This document shows, in pieces, positions 1-8,866 of a stretch of DNA of 64,000 nt; position 1 is the first letter of the stretch; each line of letters begins with the position of its first letter. The DNA comes from Chryseotalea sp. WA131a. GTDB lineage: Bacteria; Bacteroidota; Bacteroidia; Cytophagales; Cyclobacteriaceae. The translations under genes and the position numbers were made by a program. The notes under the pieces were generated by a model. It saw only the letters and a program-made list of their open reading frames with translations. It was not told the origin of the DNA and ran no database searches. The stretch is taken from assembly GCA_025370075.1 (NCBI GenBank), contig CP073016.1:496001-560000 (forward strand), written 5' to 3'.

Positions 1-1506
1 TGAATTATCGCCTGTAATAATTTTTACGGCAATGCCAGCTTTATAGAAATTTTCTAGCACGGCCTTAATATTTTTCTTTGGCGGATCAGAAAATGCCACA
101 AGACCCTTGAATGCAAATTGAAATTCTTGTTGAGCATTAGGAAAATTGTTATCCTTAAGATTTGCTTCTCCAACCGCTAATAATCGGTATCCATCGCTGG
201 CCAGTGTTTTTATGGCTTCTTCAATCTGTTGTTTCTGAATTACAGTAAGTTTGGATAACGCCATTAATGCCTCCGGTGCACCCTTGGCAGCAATAATGCG
301 GTTGCTCGAGTCATTTTCAAAAATGTGTGTCATCATCGGAGGTTTTCCTCCTAACGGATATTCATGAACCATTTTATAATGAGGCCTTTCATCTGCAGCC
401 ATTGAGGTTGTGTATGCTTGATGAATGGCTACCTCCATCGGGTCAAATGGAATCGGTTCACTCGCCCACATGGCCAAGCGGATGAGTGCTCTATCATCGT
501 CATTGAATTTTTCTTCTGGATTCGAAATGGAATTGGTAGAGAGCACAAAGAGTTTTGCTAGGCTCATTTTATTCTCGGTTATCGTACCTGTTTTGTCCGT
601 ACAGATAACCGAAGCACTGCCCAAGGTCTCCACTGTTTTCATTTGCTTTACCACAATGCCCATCTTCATCATTCGCCATGCACCCAGTGCCATAAATGTG
701 GTGAACGCAATTGGAATTTCCTCAGGTAAAATACTCATGGCTAACGTAAGCGCTTGTAACAAGCTACCCAGTACATTGTAGGAATGGAAGTAGTTTATTG
801 CCCAAACGATAAGGAAGATAGCACCACCAACAATGGCCATCTTCTTTACGAAATTGTTTATTTGCAATTCAAGAGGCGTCTTCTCTTCCTTTATTTCCTC
901 CAAACTTTTTCCTATTTTACCTAGCTTAGTTTGGCTACCGATAGCGGTGATGGTGGCAATCGCTAACCCACTAGCCACCGTTGTTCCTTGATAGATTAAC
1001 TTGTTTTCTGCTGTTTCGTCTTTGTGGACAGATAATGCTTCACCCGTCAGTATAGACTCATTTGCCGAAAAATCATTGGCGTGCACAATTAATCCATCTG
1101 CAGCGATAGCTGATCCTTCTTCAACGACTAAACTATCGCCCACTACTAGTTCTTCACTCTTTATCTCTTCTGTTTTTCCATTGCGAATGACTTTACACTT
1201 GGGTTGGGTAAAGTCTTTCAATTTCTCTAATGCATTTCTACTTCTGGAATCTTGAAAAGAGGAAATGAGTGAAACCAGTACGATCGCAGAGGCGAGGAAG
1301 ATCCCATCGGTAGTTTTTCCGCTGATGAAGTAAATGGAAGAGGCCACCAATAACAGAATAATCATTGGGTCCTTCGCATACTTAGCCAAAGCACTAAGAA
1401 ATCTATTTTCTTTTTTATACTCTGCTTTGTTGAGGCCAAATTTCTTTCTCGACTCAAGAACTTGGTCTGCCGTTAGGCCTTGTATATTGAAATGATTTGT
1501 TGGCAT
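1..1506 (-). CDS. cation-translocating P-type ATPase (P2 type, Ca2+-ATPase-like), C-terminus outside window
   Basis: ATP-driven inner-membrane cation pump, the first 502 residues of which lie in the window; the gene runs off at base 1. The actuator motif TGE is at residues 154-156, the phosphorylation motif DKTGT has its Asp at 304, and the hinge TGD is at 498-500. The membrane motif before DKTGT reads PEEIP, close to the PEGLP/PEEFP of Ca2+-type pumps rather than the CPC of copper pumps, so calcium or another hard cation is more likely than Cu+. No N-terminal CxxC metal-binding domain is present. The start is the ATG opening MPTNHF; a nearby upstream ATG is out of frame. The ion is inferred, the family is clear. 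Confidence 0.93.
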   Translation of the reverse strand, partial: MPTNHFNIQGLTADQVLESRKKFGLNKAEYKKENRFLSALAKYAKDPMIILLLVASSIYFISGKTTDGIFLASAIVLVSLISSFQDSRSRNALEKLKDFTQPKCKVIRNGKTEEIKSEELVVGDSLVVEEGSAIAADGLIVHANDFSANESILTGEALSVHKDETAENKLIYQGTTVASGLAIATITAIGSQTKLGKIGKSLEEIKEEKTPLELQINNFVKKMAIVGGAIFLIVWAINYFHSYNVLGSLLQALTLAMSILPEEIPIAFTTFMALGAWRMMKMGIVVKQMKTVETLGSASVICTDKTGTITENKMSLAKLFVLSTNSISNPEEKFNDDDRALIRLAMWASEPIPFDPMEVAIHQAYTTSMAADERPHYKMVHEYPLGGKPPMMTHIFENDSSNRIIAAKGAPEALMALSKLTVIQKQQIEEAIKTLASDGYRLLAVGEANLKDNNFPNAQQEFQFAFKGLVAFSDPPKKNIKAVLENFYKAGIAVKIITGDNS

Positions 1507-1932
1507 GGTTTGAGCATCTATTGCATCGATCTAACTGATCAACTGTTTGTTGCTAGAAATAAGTTGCCCCCTTTTTATGTAGTCAATAAATGTATGCATA
1601 AACCAATGTTTACTGTATTCGAGCAAGATACAAAATCCTTACCAATGCCCGTTTACCCAAGCAACCCCTCTTCTTGATTTTCTCCAATAACCTGGGCTAT
1701 AAGCTCTCCCTCTTCGTGGCATTGCCCACTAGCCATTGCGCTGCACATAGTTGCGCGAAGGTCTTTCATATACCCAGCCATCCATTGACCCAAATAGGTA
1801 CAGTGCTCGGTTGCTGAGGCCTTGGCATTTGTACCTGAACAGGTTCTAATGATACATAATCTAGTTGGCAACTGACACAGATAATATTACAGCCAATAAA
1901 CTGAGCGATAGGGAAGGTCTCCTAGTTTTCAA
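1507..1932. other. intergenic region with no convincing gene
   Basis: About 430 bases separate the P-type ATPase from the Cys-rich protein. A minus-strand reading frame of 72 codons opens at a TTG at 1871 and ends at 1653. Its product is Cys- and Met-containing (for example TCSGT and MCSAMASGQC) but matches no family I recognise and has no ATG or ribosome binding site. The ATPase promoter should lie near 1507-1560; I could not pick a clear TAnnTTTG element there. Confidence 0.4.
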
Positions 1933-2271
1933 TTACATTTTATCACACTCTGCCGCGCATTTAAGACAAGCCTCCGCGCATTTTTTGCAATGATCCATGT
2001 GTGTATGTTTTTCACACTCTGATGCACAATCGGTACAGATTTCTGCGCATAGCTTACAAAACTTCTTGGTAAAATAGAGTGGGTGTTCGTCAGACCTTGC
2101 CAAGAATGCTGCCGCCATACGGCACATATCAGCACAGTAGCGATCTAGCTCCACGCATTTCGCTAATATTTGCACCTCTTTTTCATGGATACAAGAAGTA
2201 GCGCAATGCTCACAGGCTGCTGCACAATCGTTGCAGGCATCAATACATGCTTTAAATTTTTCGTGACTCAT
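1933..2271 (-). CDS. Cys-rich four-helix bundle copper-binding protein (DUF326 / Csp-like)
   Basis: Small (112 aa) protein made of helices with repeated CxxxC/CxxC pairs: ACIDACNDC, CEHCATSC, CKLCAEICTDC and CKKCAEACLKC. This is the hallmark of the DUF326 family, whose characterised members (Csp1/Csp3) bind many Cu(I) ions inside a four-helix bundle. No signal peptide is visible, so it is probably cytosolic like Csp3 and would buffer or store copper. It sits on the same strand as the upstream-lying SOUL gene (start at 2941) and the downstream P-type ATPase, but about 430 bases separate it from the latter. Copper binding is family knowledge, not shown here. Confidence 0.88.
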   Translation of the reverse strand: MSHEKFKACIDACNDCAAACEHCATSCIHEKEVQILAKCVELDRYCADMCRMAAAFLARSDEHPLYFTKKFCKLCAEICTDCASECEKHTHMDHCKKCAEACLKCAAECDKM

Positions 2272-2314
2272 ATCATCCGCTATTTAGTTGCCAGTTTAAA
2301 ATCCACCTAAAATC

Positions 2315-2941
2315 CTATTTCTTCATATCCCAATCTATGCCAACAATTATTTCATTTTTTCTTCCCATCAGTTGATAAGGAGGATTGTACCCCAGAAAAC
2401 GAAAATTGCCATTGTAAGAAATGCCTTTTTCCTTCAATGAGTTTTCTAATTTTTCCGTATAAAACTTTATATCCTTTTCTGAGGCAAAGCCTTCAAATTT
2501 AATGGCCGCTACATATTCATCCGGGGCCGTGTCAATCTTTACCGCAGGGTCATTGGGCAATGGCAAGCTATCTTTTGTGTCAACCGCGGGCATGATAAAA
2601 CTCATAGAAGATAGTGAATCCGAGACCTTCATGCGAACAGGTGTGGTCATCGCGATTTGCTTTCCGTCTTTATTGCCTCCAAAGATGTAGTTGGCTAGTT
2701 TCTTAAATCCAGAGTTGCCCAACTCTTTATGTGATTTTAAAGAGCTTGTGATGGTTGCCATAGCGACAGCAGGGTAGAAGCGTATTTCAAAATCCTTTTC
2801 AGTGCGCAATACATCATACTTTTGTGACTCCGATTTATTGGTTGACATAACAACGTAGGTTTGAAAAATAAAGAAAAGGCCAGTTAGAACAGCAATAATG
2901 ATCATAGGGATTTTTGATTTTACGTGCCACCATTTTTCCAT
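2315..2941 (-). CDS. SOUL heme-binding family protein, membrane anchored
   Basis: A 208-aa protein with one N-terminal membrane segment at about residues 12-31 followed by a SOUL/HBP domain. Family hallmarks are the opening YDVLRTEKDFEIRFYP strand, the GFKKLANYIFG segment and the block IAMTTPV ahead of the core, then the terminal GYNPPYQLM block. SOUL proteins bind heme or tetrapyrrole-like ligands in some lineages; in bacteria the role is unknown. The first in-frame start is a GTG at 2944, but the ATG at 2941 directly after it is preferred. It is followed by the Cys-rich copper protein 43 bases downstream, so the two may be cotranscribed. Confidence 0.85.
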   Translation of the reverse strand: MEKWWHVKSKIPMIIIAVLTGLFFIFQTYVVMSTNKSESQKYDVLRTEKDFEIRFYPAVAMATITSSLKSHKELGNSGFKKLANYIFGGNKDGKQIAMTTPVRMKVSDSLSSMSFIMPAVDTKDSLPLPNDPAVKIDTAPDEYVAAIKFEGFASEKDIKFYTEKLENSLKEKGISYNGNFRFLGYNPPYQLMGRKNEIIVGIDWDMKK

Positions 2942-3044
2942 CACGTAAACCTGCTACTTTGGAATTGAAAAGACATTACACAACTTTTTGAATAAGTTAT
3001 GGAATTCACATCTCTAGTCGAATCCAGCATCGGTTTAACGAATA

Positions 3045-3728
3045 CTATTGTTTGATAATTCTCCCGTCTTCCATTTCTATAGTGCGGTGGGTTCGTTTAG
3101 CAAATTCAGTATCGTGGGTAACAATTAGGAGGGATTGTTTATCTACCTCTGCTAGTTCTTTGAAAATTGTAAAAACAATCTCGCTGTTCTTTTTATCAAG
3201 ATTACCAGTAGGTTCATCACCCATAATAATGCGTGGGCTATTGATCAATGCCCGGGCAATAGCCACTCGTTGCTTTTCTCCACCCGACAATTGGTTTGCT
3301 TTCTTATCGCCCAATTTTTCGATGTCCAATCGCTTTAACTTTTCTAAGGCCTTTAGCCTTACTTGTTCTTCTGGTAATTTGTTTAATTTCAAACCAGGTA
3401 GCATGACGTTTTCTAAAACTGTAAATTCGTTTAATAGATAATGGAACTGAAAAACAAATCCAATCTGCTCGTTGCGTACACGCGCTAACTCCTTTTCTGT
3501 TTTGCTGTGCATTTGCTCTCCACTTAATAGCAATTCACCTTCATAGTCAGTGTCCATTGTGGAAAGTATATAGAGCAGCGTAGATTTCCCACAACCAGAT
3601 TTCCCAATGATGGAAACAAAATCACCTTTATCTATTGAGAACGTAATGTCTTTTAGTACGCTGATGGTAACAGGGTCGTGAAAACTTTTGTTGATGTGAT
3701 TGGCCTGAAGAACGATGTTCGAGTCCAT
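3045..3728 (-). CDS. ABC transporter ATP-binding protein (MacB/LolD type)
   Basis: A 227-aa nucleotide-binding subunit. Walker A (GKSGCGKST) is at residues 42-50, the Q-loop follows near 94, the signature LSGGEKQR is at 147-154, Walker B ends in GDEPTGNLD from about 170, and the H-loop THD is near 205. The size and the PTGNLD extension fit the MacB/LolD/FtsE class that drives FtsX-like permeases in mechanotransmission rather than substrate channelling. The ATG follows the TAG of the permease with no spacer, so translation is very likely coupled. It is the last gene of the efflux operon. Confidence 0.95.
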   Translation of the reverse strand: MDSNIVLQANHINKSFHDPVTISVLKDITFSIDKGDFVSIIGKSGCGKSTLLYILSTMDTDYEGELLLSGEQMHSKTEKELARVRNEQIGFVFQFHYLLNEFTVLENVMLPGLKLNKLPEEQVRLKALEKLKRLDIEKLGDKKANQLSGGEKQRVAIARALINSPRIIMGDEPTGNLDKKNSEIVFTIFKELAEVDKQSLLIVTHDTEFAKRTHRTIEMEDGRIIKQ

Positions 3729-4988
3729 CTATTTACCACGAATAATAACGACTGGATCTACCTTGCTAGCCTTTCTTGCAGGTGCCCAACCTGCCAAGTA
3801 AGTAGTGACTAGAGAAAAGGAAGAACCAATCAAGTAAAACACAGGGCTGTAATTGATCGGATACGTTTTGATAGTTGGGAGGGATGCCGTATTAAAAGGT
3901 ATTTGATCAATACCAAAGGAAACCAAAAAACCAAAGAGTAGACCTAGCACTCCACCAAACACACCAATACTGAGTGCGATCACCAAAAAAATTCTATTCA
4001 CATCTTTACCAGAAAACCCCGTAGCTTTTAAGATGGCAATGGAGTCCATCTTTTCATAGATCATCATATTTAAAATATTGTAAATGCCAAAACCAGCTAC
4101 CACTAAGAGCGTAATGCCAACGGCATATGAAATAAGCGATCTTACAAAAGAGCCTGTTTCAAATTGAGCGTTGGCTGTTTGTATATCTTCCGCATCTGTT
4201 TGAAACAACTGCATGTACTCTTTCGCTATCTGTGGAGCTTCACTCATGTCGGTAAGTTTAATTGAAATATCGGTGATATAGTTGTTCGGTTTACCGAGTA
4301 TCTTTTGTGTAGTGCCAATAGATGCATAGCTCTGTACTTTGTCCAGATCTTTCAAACCGGATTCAAAAAAACCTACAACTTTTAAGGAAAACCGCTCTTG
4401 CTTTACCGTGGTTACTTGCACTACGTCTCCAATGTTCGCCAATAGTTTATCTGCCAATCCTTTTCCTAAGATGAGGCTATTGGAAACATTCTGAATATCC
4501 AATGGTTTGCCGGTAGTCACATAATCACTAAAATGAAAAAGGTTACTTTCGGATTCTGCGTCAATGCCATTGACAACACCCGTAATATCAATGGCACCGT
4601 CATTAAAGAAAACTTGTGCCGTAATTTTAGGAGCAATACCTGTTACACGGCCATCCTTTCTTAAGGCTTGAATAATGGCTCCGCTATTATAGATTTCTTC
4701 ACGGCTACTGCCGGACTTTATCGACCTGATAAAATTGTGGCTTTTTTTGAATTCACTAAAGTAATTGATCGGTTGATGGATGTTGGGCTTTATCTCATTG
4801 AATAATCGGATGTGAGCCGTGCGGTTCAGTATCAACCCATCCAATAAGTCATTGAGCCCAGTCATAAAACTTAAGAGCGCAATGAACATGGTGATGCTGA
4901 AGGTAACACCAATGGCGGCCACGAGAGTTTGTTTCCATCTGGCCAGCAGAAGTGATTGAGCAATTCTAAAAATCAGGCGGATGTTCAT
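3729..4988 (-). CDS. ABC transporter permease, FtsX/MacB family
   Basis: A 419-aa integral membrane protein with the MacB-like layout: an N-terminal transmembrane helix at about residues 18-45, a large extracytoplasmic domain (about 46-280) and three C-terminal helices (about 283-305, 330-355 and 378-400). The FtsX domain motif NMMIYEKMDSIAILKATGFS is present before the third helix, and the C-terminus has the typical PARKASKVDPV block. It overlaps the adaptor gene by ATGA at 4985-4988. With the adaptor and ATPase it should form a tripartite efflux or lipoprotein-handling system linked to an outer-membrane partner encoded elsewhere. Substrate unknown. Confidence 0.93.
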   Translation of the reverse strand: MNIRLIFRIAQSLLLARWKQTLVAAIGVTFSITMFIALLSFMTGLNDLLDGLILNRTAHIRLFNEIKPNIHQPINYFSEFKKSHNFIRSIKSGSSREEIYNSGAIIQALRKDGRVTGIAPKITAQVFFNDGAIDITGVVNGIDAESESNLFHFSDYVTTGKPLDIQNVSNSLILGKGLADKLLANIGDVVQVTTVKQERFSLKVVGFFESGLKDLDKVQSYASIGTTQKILGKPNNYITDISIKLTDMSEAPQIAKEYMQLFQTDAEDIQTANAQFETGSFVRSLISYAVGITLLVVAGFGIYNILNMMIYEKMDSIAILKATGFSGKDVNRIFLVIALSIGVFGGVLGLLFGFLVSFGIDQIPFNTASLPTIKTYPINYSPVFYLIGSSFSLVTTYLAGWAPARKASKVDPVVIIRGK

Positions 4989-6061
4989 AAAGCTGGTTTA
5001 TAGATTACATCGCTTGCTTTTAATCCAGATTTTATCTCTACCTTTTGATAATCCTTCAGGCCGATCACTACCTTTCTTTTTTCATTTTTGTTTACAAGTA
5101 CCAAAGAATCTCCCATCAAATAACTTCTTGGAATCGTCATAGCCTTTTCTTTGGATTGAATGACAATGTTTGCTTCCACCGAAAGGTTTGGGTAAAGTAC
5201 GGATGGCTTTGTTATAAAAATCGAATTGACTGTAAACGATCTGGATTGTTCGTTCATTAGCGGCTCTATGGTTGCTACTTTCGCTTGAAAAACTTTGCCT
5301 TTGTAACTATCCATGGTGAGCAAGATTTTTTGGTTTTCGCGAATACGTGCCACATCATACTCATCTACTTTCAATTCAATCAAAAAATCAGTAGCATCGC
5401 CCACTACTGCCACCGGATTTATTGTATTTGTGAATTCGCCCTTTTCTTTCAGAATTTTAAAAACCTTACCATTAACTTCACTTTTAATAATATAGTCGCC
5501 CGCAATAGCATTGGTGATTTTCAGGTTTGTCTTTGATTGACTGGCAGTGAATTCAAGCTGCTTTATTAAATTTCGATAGCTGAGATAGGCCGTTTCATAA
5601 TTCGTCTTGGAGGTTTTATAGGTAAGCTTACGTTGTTCTAACTCAACCAGTGTGCCTACATTTTGCGCCCATAAGTTTTCTTGACGAAATAAAAGGAGCG
5701 AATCATTTTCCTTTTTGCTAAATGCAAGATCAATAGCAATTTTTGCTTCTTTCAATTTGTCAGCATTGGTATGCAAGTCTGCATAGTCAGCGGCAAGTTT
5801 AGCGTTTTGTGCATTTAGCCTGGATGGCTCGTTTACAACGCTCATCAACGGTGTGCCAATTTTTACGGAATCGCCTTCCGTAACAAATATTTCTTCAATC
5901 AAGCCGTTTACAGTTGAGTAGACTTGATATTGATTTTTGCTTTTAACCACTCCGGAGGCATAAACGGATTCTGAGATGGCTTCAATAGTTGGTTTGGTTT
6001 TTTCCGAACCTCCTTTACAGGAAGCTACTAGTATGACTAACGAAAAGATATTGATTTTCAT
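4985..6061 (-). CDS. periplasmic adaptor (HlyD/MacA-like membrane fusion lipoprotein)
   Basis: A 358-aa membrane-fusion protein. The N-terminus is a lipoprotein signal with lipobox VASC, so it is probably lipid-anchored in the periplasm. A biotinyl-lipoyl-like hairpin half is seen at SVYASGVVKSKNQYQVYSTV and GLIEEIFVTEGDSVKIGTPL, then a coiled-coil hairpin (about residues 75-165), the second lipoyl half, and a beta-barrel and membrane-proximal domain. The preferred start is the ATG at 6061, two codons inside a TTG-initiated longer frame. It lies between a DUF4136 lipoprotein (23 bases upstream) and the FtsX permease (4-base overlap). Confidence 0.92.
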   Translation of the reverse strand: MKINIFSLVILVASCKGGSEKTKPTIEAISESVYASGVVKSKNQYQVYSTVNGLIEEIFVTEGDSVKIGTPLMSVVNEPSRLNAQNAKLAADYADLHTNADKLKEAKIAIDLAFSKKENDSLLLFRQENLWAQNVGTLVELEQRKLTYKTSKTNYETAYLSYRNLIKQLEFTASQSKTNLKITNAIAGDYIIKSEVNGKVFKILKEKGEFTNTINPVAVVGDATDFLIELKVDEYDVARIRENQKILLTMDSYKGKVFQAKVATIEPLMNEQSRSFTVNSIFITKPSVLYPNLSVEANIVIQSKEKAMTIPRSYLMGDSLVLVNKNEKRKVVIGLKDYQKVEIKSGLKASDVIYKPAL

Positions 6062-6083
6062 GGTCAACTCGATAAATAGAGAA

Positions 6084-6626
6084 TTAATTTTTGTTAGGAG
6101 GAAACTCTTTTAAAATTTTATACACGGCATCGTTGATTTTTTCTTCTGTAAGATTAATATCGCCATTGTCCAATATGGCTGTTCCCCAACCTCGCCAAAT
6201 AAGATTATTGTTATTGGCATCCATCAAATCAATGATCAAGGTCCCTTCTCGGTATTGGTACACATCCATCTGATTGCGAATCCAATACTGACTGTAGTTG
6301 TAACCATACATAGATGGGCGTACCATCGACTTACTATCGATGACAATGTGGTAGTGAACACGCAAGTCGGGCGCATCTTTGGTGTTTTGAATTGTCTTAC
6401 TTTTCAACTGCGCGTCCACTGCTCTTTTAATCCGCTTATCGGTAAGTTCGTTATACACCAACGGATTATTTTTTGATTCAATCTCCTTTACAGGAAGCCA
6501 CGAATATGTTTTATACAGATTCAGATTAATGTCTTTATCGTAGTCAGACCTTACCCTCAATCGTTCGCTACAACCAACAGTCAGTAGAACTAAAATTGGT
6601 AGGAAATTCGCATTATTAATCTTCAT
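6084..6626 (-). CDS. DUF4136 lipoprotein
   Basis: A 180-aa exported lipoprotein with lipobox TVGC and the DUF4136 signature: the early SDYDKDINLNLYKTYSW strand, the AVDAQLKSK helix, and the closing segment GTLIIDLMDANNNNLIWRGWG followed by a C-terminal AVYKILKEFPP helix. DUF4136 proteins are common periplasmic lipoproteins of unknown function. It opens the MacAB-like efflux operon with 22 bases to the adaptor. A second DUF4136 gene of similar length is at 54365-54901; both end in a KFPP or EFPP motif, so they are paralogues. A possible TAGATTTG -7 element is at 6655-6662. Confidence 0.88.
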   Translation of the reverse strand: MKINNANFLPILVLLTVGCSERLRVRSDYDKDINLNLYKTYSWLPVKEIESKNNPLVYNELTDKRIKRAVDAQLKSKTIQNTKDAPDLRVHYHIVIDSKSMVRPSMYGYNYSQYWIRNQMDVYQYREGTLIIDLMDANNNNLIWRGWGTAILDNGDINLTEEKINDAVYKILKEFPPNKN

Positions 6627-6654
6627 CTGAGAATTATGTCTTTTTTAATCCAAG

Positions 6655-6662
6655 CAAATCTA
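6655..6662 (-). promoter_or_regulatory. possible Bacteroidota -7 element TAGATTTG upstream of the efflux operon
   Basis: On the minus strand the sequence TAGATTTG matches the TAnnTTTG consensus and lies 29 bases ahead of the DUF4136 ATG. I see no TTG at the expected -33 distance, so the promoter is only half supported. Confidence 0.35.
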
Positions 6663-6893
6663 TAGTACGTTTTCGCTTAAAAATATGACTTCCGTCATTG
6701 CATCAAGTGACTTTATTTTCTGTTTACAGCAGATGAAAACAAATTTTGCGGTATATGTTACAAGGAAGATGTTTTCCCTTCACTTTTATTTCTGCGTTCT
6801 CATGCAAACTATGTTGGCGAATAAGTCTCAATAGGCTAACCATGCAGATTTCTACCGGTTTTTATCATTCAAAAAACGGAAAGGAAAGGTAAT

Positions 6894-7130
6894 CTAGTCT
6901 TTTAATGATGGCAATAGGTACTTCATCACTTGATGAATAATCCAAGATGGTTTAGGCGGATTAGGTTTTTCTAAACCTATGTCTACAGTTTCAATCGATT
7001 CCTCACCTTTTATTAAAACTGATTCCTCCATTATTGCTTGATCTGTTTTCATTTTGAATATGGTTTTGAGTTGGCTACCTAGAATATATTTGTGCTTTCT
7101 GTGATTAGACGCTACTGACGCACTAGGCAT
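6894..7130 (-). CDS. small hypothetical protein overlapping the SOD gene end
   Basis: A 78-codon frame whose ATG overlaps the superoxide dismutase stop codon (ATGCCTAG), an arrangement typical of coupled translation. The product has no signal peptide or recognised domain. Its second half, from an internal Met at 7052 (MKTDQAIMEESV), is acidic and ends in a PNPPKPSW segment followed by a hydrophobic helix. If the true start is 7052 the protein has 52 residues. I cannot assign a function; a gene is plausible because of the overlap, but codon evidence is thin. Confidence 0.35.
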   Translation of the reverse strand: MPSASVASNHRKHKYILGSQLKTIFKMKTDQAIMEESVLIKGEESIETVDIGLEKPNPPKPSWIIHQVMKYLLPSLKD

Positions 7131-7829
7131 GGAACAACGTGTCTGCGTAATCCCAATTCAGAACATTCCACCAAGCCTCAATGTAGGCAGCTCGTTTGTT
7201 TTGATATTTTAGGTAGTAGGCATGTTCCCATACATCCAATGCTATTATGGGAGAACCTTTGACGGGAACATCTTCCATCAAGGGATTATCTTGATTAGGT
7301 GTTGAAATGATTTGCAATTTATCATTAGGTGTATTAATAAGCCAGACCCATCCACTTCCAAATCTACTGGTGGCAGCTTCAGTAAATAGCTTTTTGAAAT
7401 TTTCCATGGAAGTAAACTCTTTTTCGATAGCAGCTTCAAGTTTTGATGTAGGAGTTGTTTTTTTGAAAATCCTAATAACTTCCAAAACAATGAGTGATTG
7501 TAGTGCCCACCTGCATTGTTGCGAACTGCTATAGAGTACTTACCGATGTGAGTAAGAATTTCCTCGAGCGTTTCATTTTTGTAATCCATCTTGGTCAAAG
7601 CGTTGTTAAGATTGTCCACATACGCCTTGTGATGTTTGTCATGGTGAATTTCCATGGTGGAAGCATCTATGAAGGGTTCTAACGCTGCAAAAGCATAATC
7701 CAGTGCAGGTAATTTAAAATCCGGTGAATCATTTTTCATACTCAATACATCGAAAGGTTTGATAATAGTTGATAATATGGTAGCACTAACTAGTTGAGCA
7801 GTTTGGTAAATGAATTTTTTACGTTTCAT
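7123..7829 (-). pseudogene. Fe/Mn superoxide dismutase, exported, split by a -1 frameshift
   Basis: The N-terminal half (from the ATG at 7829) carries a basic signal-like leader (MKRKKFIYQT then hydrophobic) and the conserved LPALDYAFAALEP, IHHDKHH and GHYNHSLFW blocks with two metal-ligand histidines. The C-terminal half, in the next frame, has FGSGWVWL and DVWEHAYYLKYQNKR with the ligand Asp and His. The break falls at a run of seven A (7458-7464, T on the plus strand); eight would join SKK to TTPTSKLEAAIEKEF and restore a full-length enzyme. All catalytic residues are intact, so a sequencing indel is as likely as a real mutation. The enzyme would dismutate superoxide in the periplasm. Confidence 0.88.
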
Positions 7830-8866
7830 TTTAACTTTTAAATCTTGACTTAGTAAAATTACTTTATGCTATAAAGGTCAAATCTTTTGATCCTTATCCT
7901 TTACACGATTTTTTTAAAATGTTACATCATTTACAGGTCAAGTCATTTTGATAGGAATATGATAGTGTACAGGAGATGTCTTACGCACATTTAAGTACCA
8001 TTATTTACAAAGTAGTATCATGAGAGCATGGTCATCATGCTAACGTTGATTCGTCACCGGCAATCCACAAAGGTGGCATACCAACTGGCACACAAAGGGA
8101 ATACTTCTTAGACCATCATCTAAAAGTTAAGAGCTTAACCTATTTGTGATATTTATTATTGATGAAAAATAAAAATTGGGGAATTCACTGTTGAGCTGAT
8201 TTGCTGAATGACCCTTTTGTGAAAGACCGCTTCAATGGTAGAATGGTGAATAGAGCAAAGAGCCAATGCCATGGAAATCGCTTTTAAGGAATTTTGAGAT
8301 AACAAAACGATCGTGTAGTATTTGGGGTACTGCCTCTGAGGCTCTATTAGTGATTTATCGAAATTGAGTTACGTGAAAAAAAATGCGTAGCTCGAATCCC
8401 CTTAGCGATAACAACTCGGTTTTCCATACATCCTTCAGCTTCTTGCCCAACCCTGGCGGAACCACCAAAGATCACTTTAAATATCCCTTGGACGCCATCC
8501 TGTTTTTAGTGATTTCGGCCCGTGCAAAGCGAGGCCGATAGTTGGTGCCCAATACTCGTTTTTTGGAAAACCAAACTGAACTGGTTACGTCACTTCCTTC
8601 CCTACGCAAATGGGATACCTTCCCATGATTTGTTGGGAAAAGTTTTTTCTTAATTGAAGTTTGCATATAGAATTGGCTCATTTGTCTTACCATCCTTTAA
8701 TTTTTCCGATTACTTTTGTTTTTTGGCCATAACTGCTAACTGAAAGTGCAATCAAAAAGAACAAGCTAAAAACCTGAGTAAATGTTGGCGAATGCATCTT
8801 TTAGGGTGGTGGGTGAGTTAATTTTATTAAACAAGCGTAGTATGGTTTTATTAAAATAATATTGAT
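7830..8866. other. about 1 kb without a supported gene
   Basis: Between the SOD gene and purT I find no reading frame that resembles a protein. A basic 73-codon minus-strand frame (8472-8693) lacks any family resemblance. The segment next to the SOD gene holds two copies of an 17-bp motif (7875-7952, separate entry). A small palindrome GCCTCTGAGGC occurs near 8333. The rest looks like degenerate non-coding sequence. The purT promoter should lie just before 8867, but there is no clear TAnnTTTG there. Confidence 0.45.
7875..7952. repeat. two imperfect direct copies of AGGTCAAnTCTTTTGAT upstream of SOD
   Basis: Copy one, AGGTCAAATCTTTTGAT, is at 7875-7891 and copy two, AGGTCAAGTCATTTTGAT, at 7935-7952. 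They differ by one substitution and one inserted base and start 60 bases apart. They lie 46 and 106 bases ahead of the SOD start, reading away from it, which is a reasonable place for an operator pair. Confidence 0.4.

Noticed and set aside
425..1255. Plus-strand frames opposite the P-type ATPase
   Set aside because: The minus strand encodes a continuous pump with DKTGT, TGE and TGD motifs; the plus frames are shadows.
1653..1871. 72-codon minus-strand reading frame with several Cys
   Set aside because: Starts only at TTG, has a stop six codons upstream, no recognised domain. Could be a remnant but cannot be supported.
8388..8415. tRNA T-arm-like string GCTCGAATCCCC
   Set aside because: No paired 5' half of the T stem and no acceptor or anticodon stem around it.
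8472..8693. 73-codon minus-strand reading frame
   Set aside because: Basic product without family resemblance, in a 1-kb stretch that otherwise looks non-coding; no promoter or ribosome binding site.
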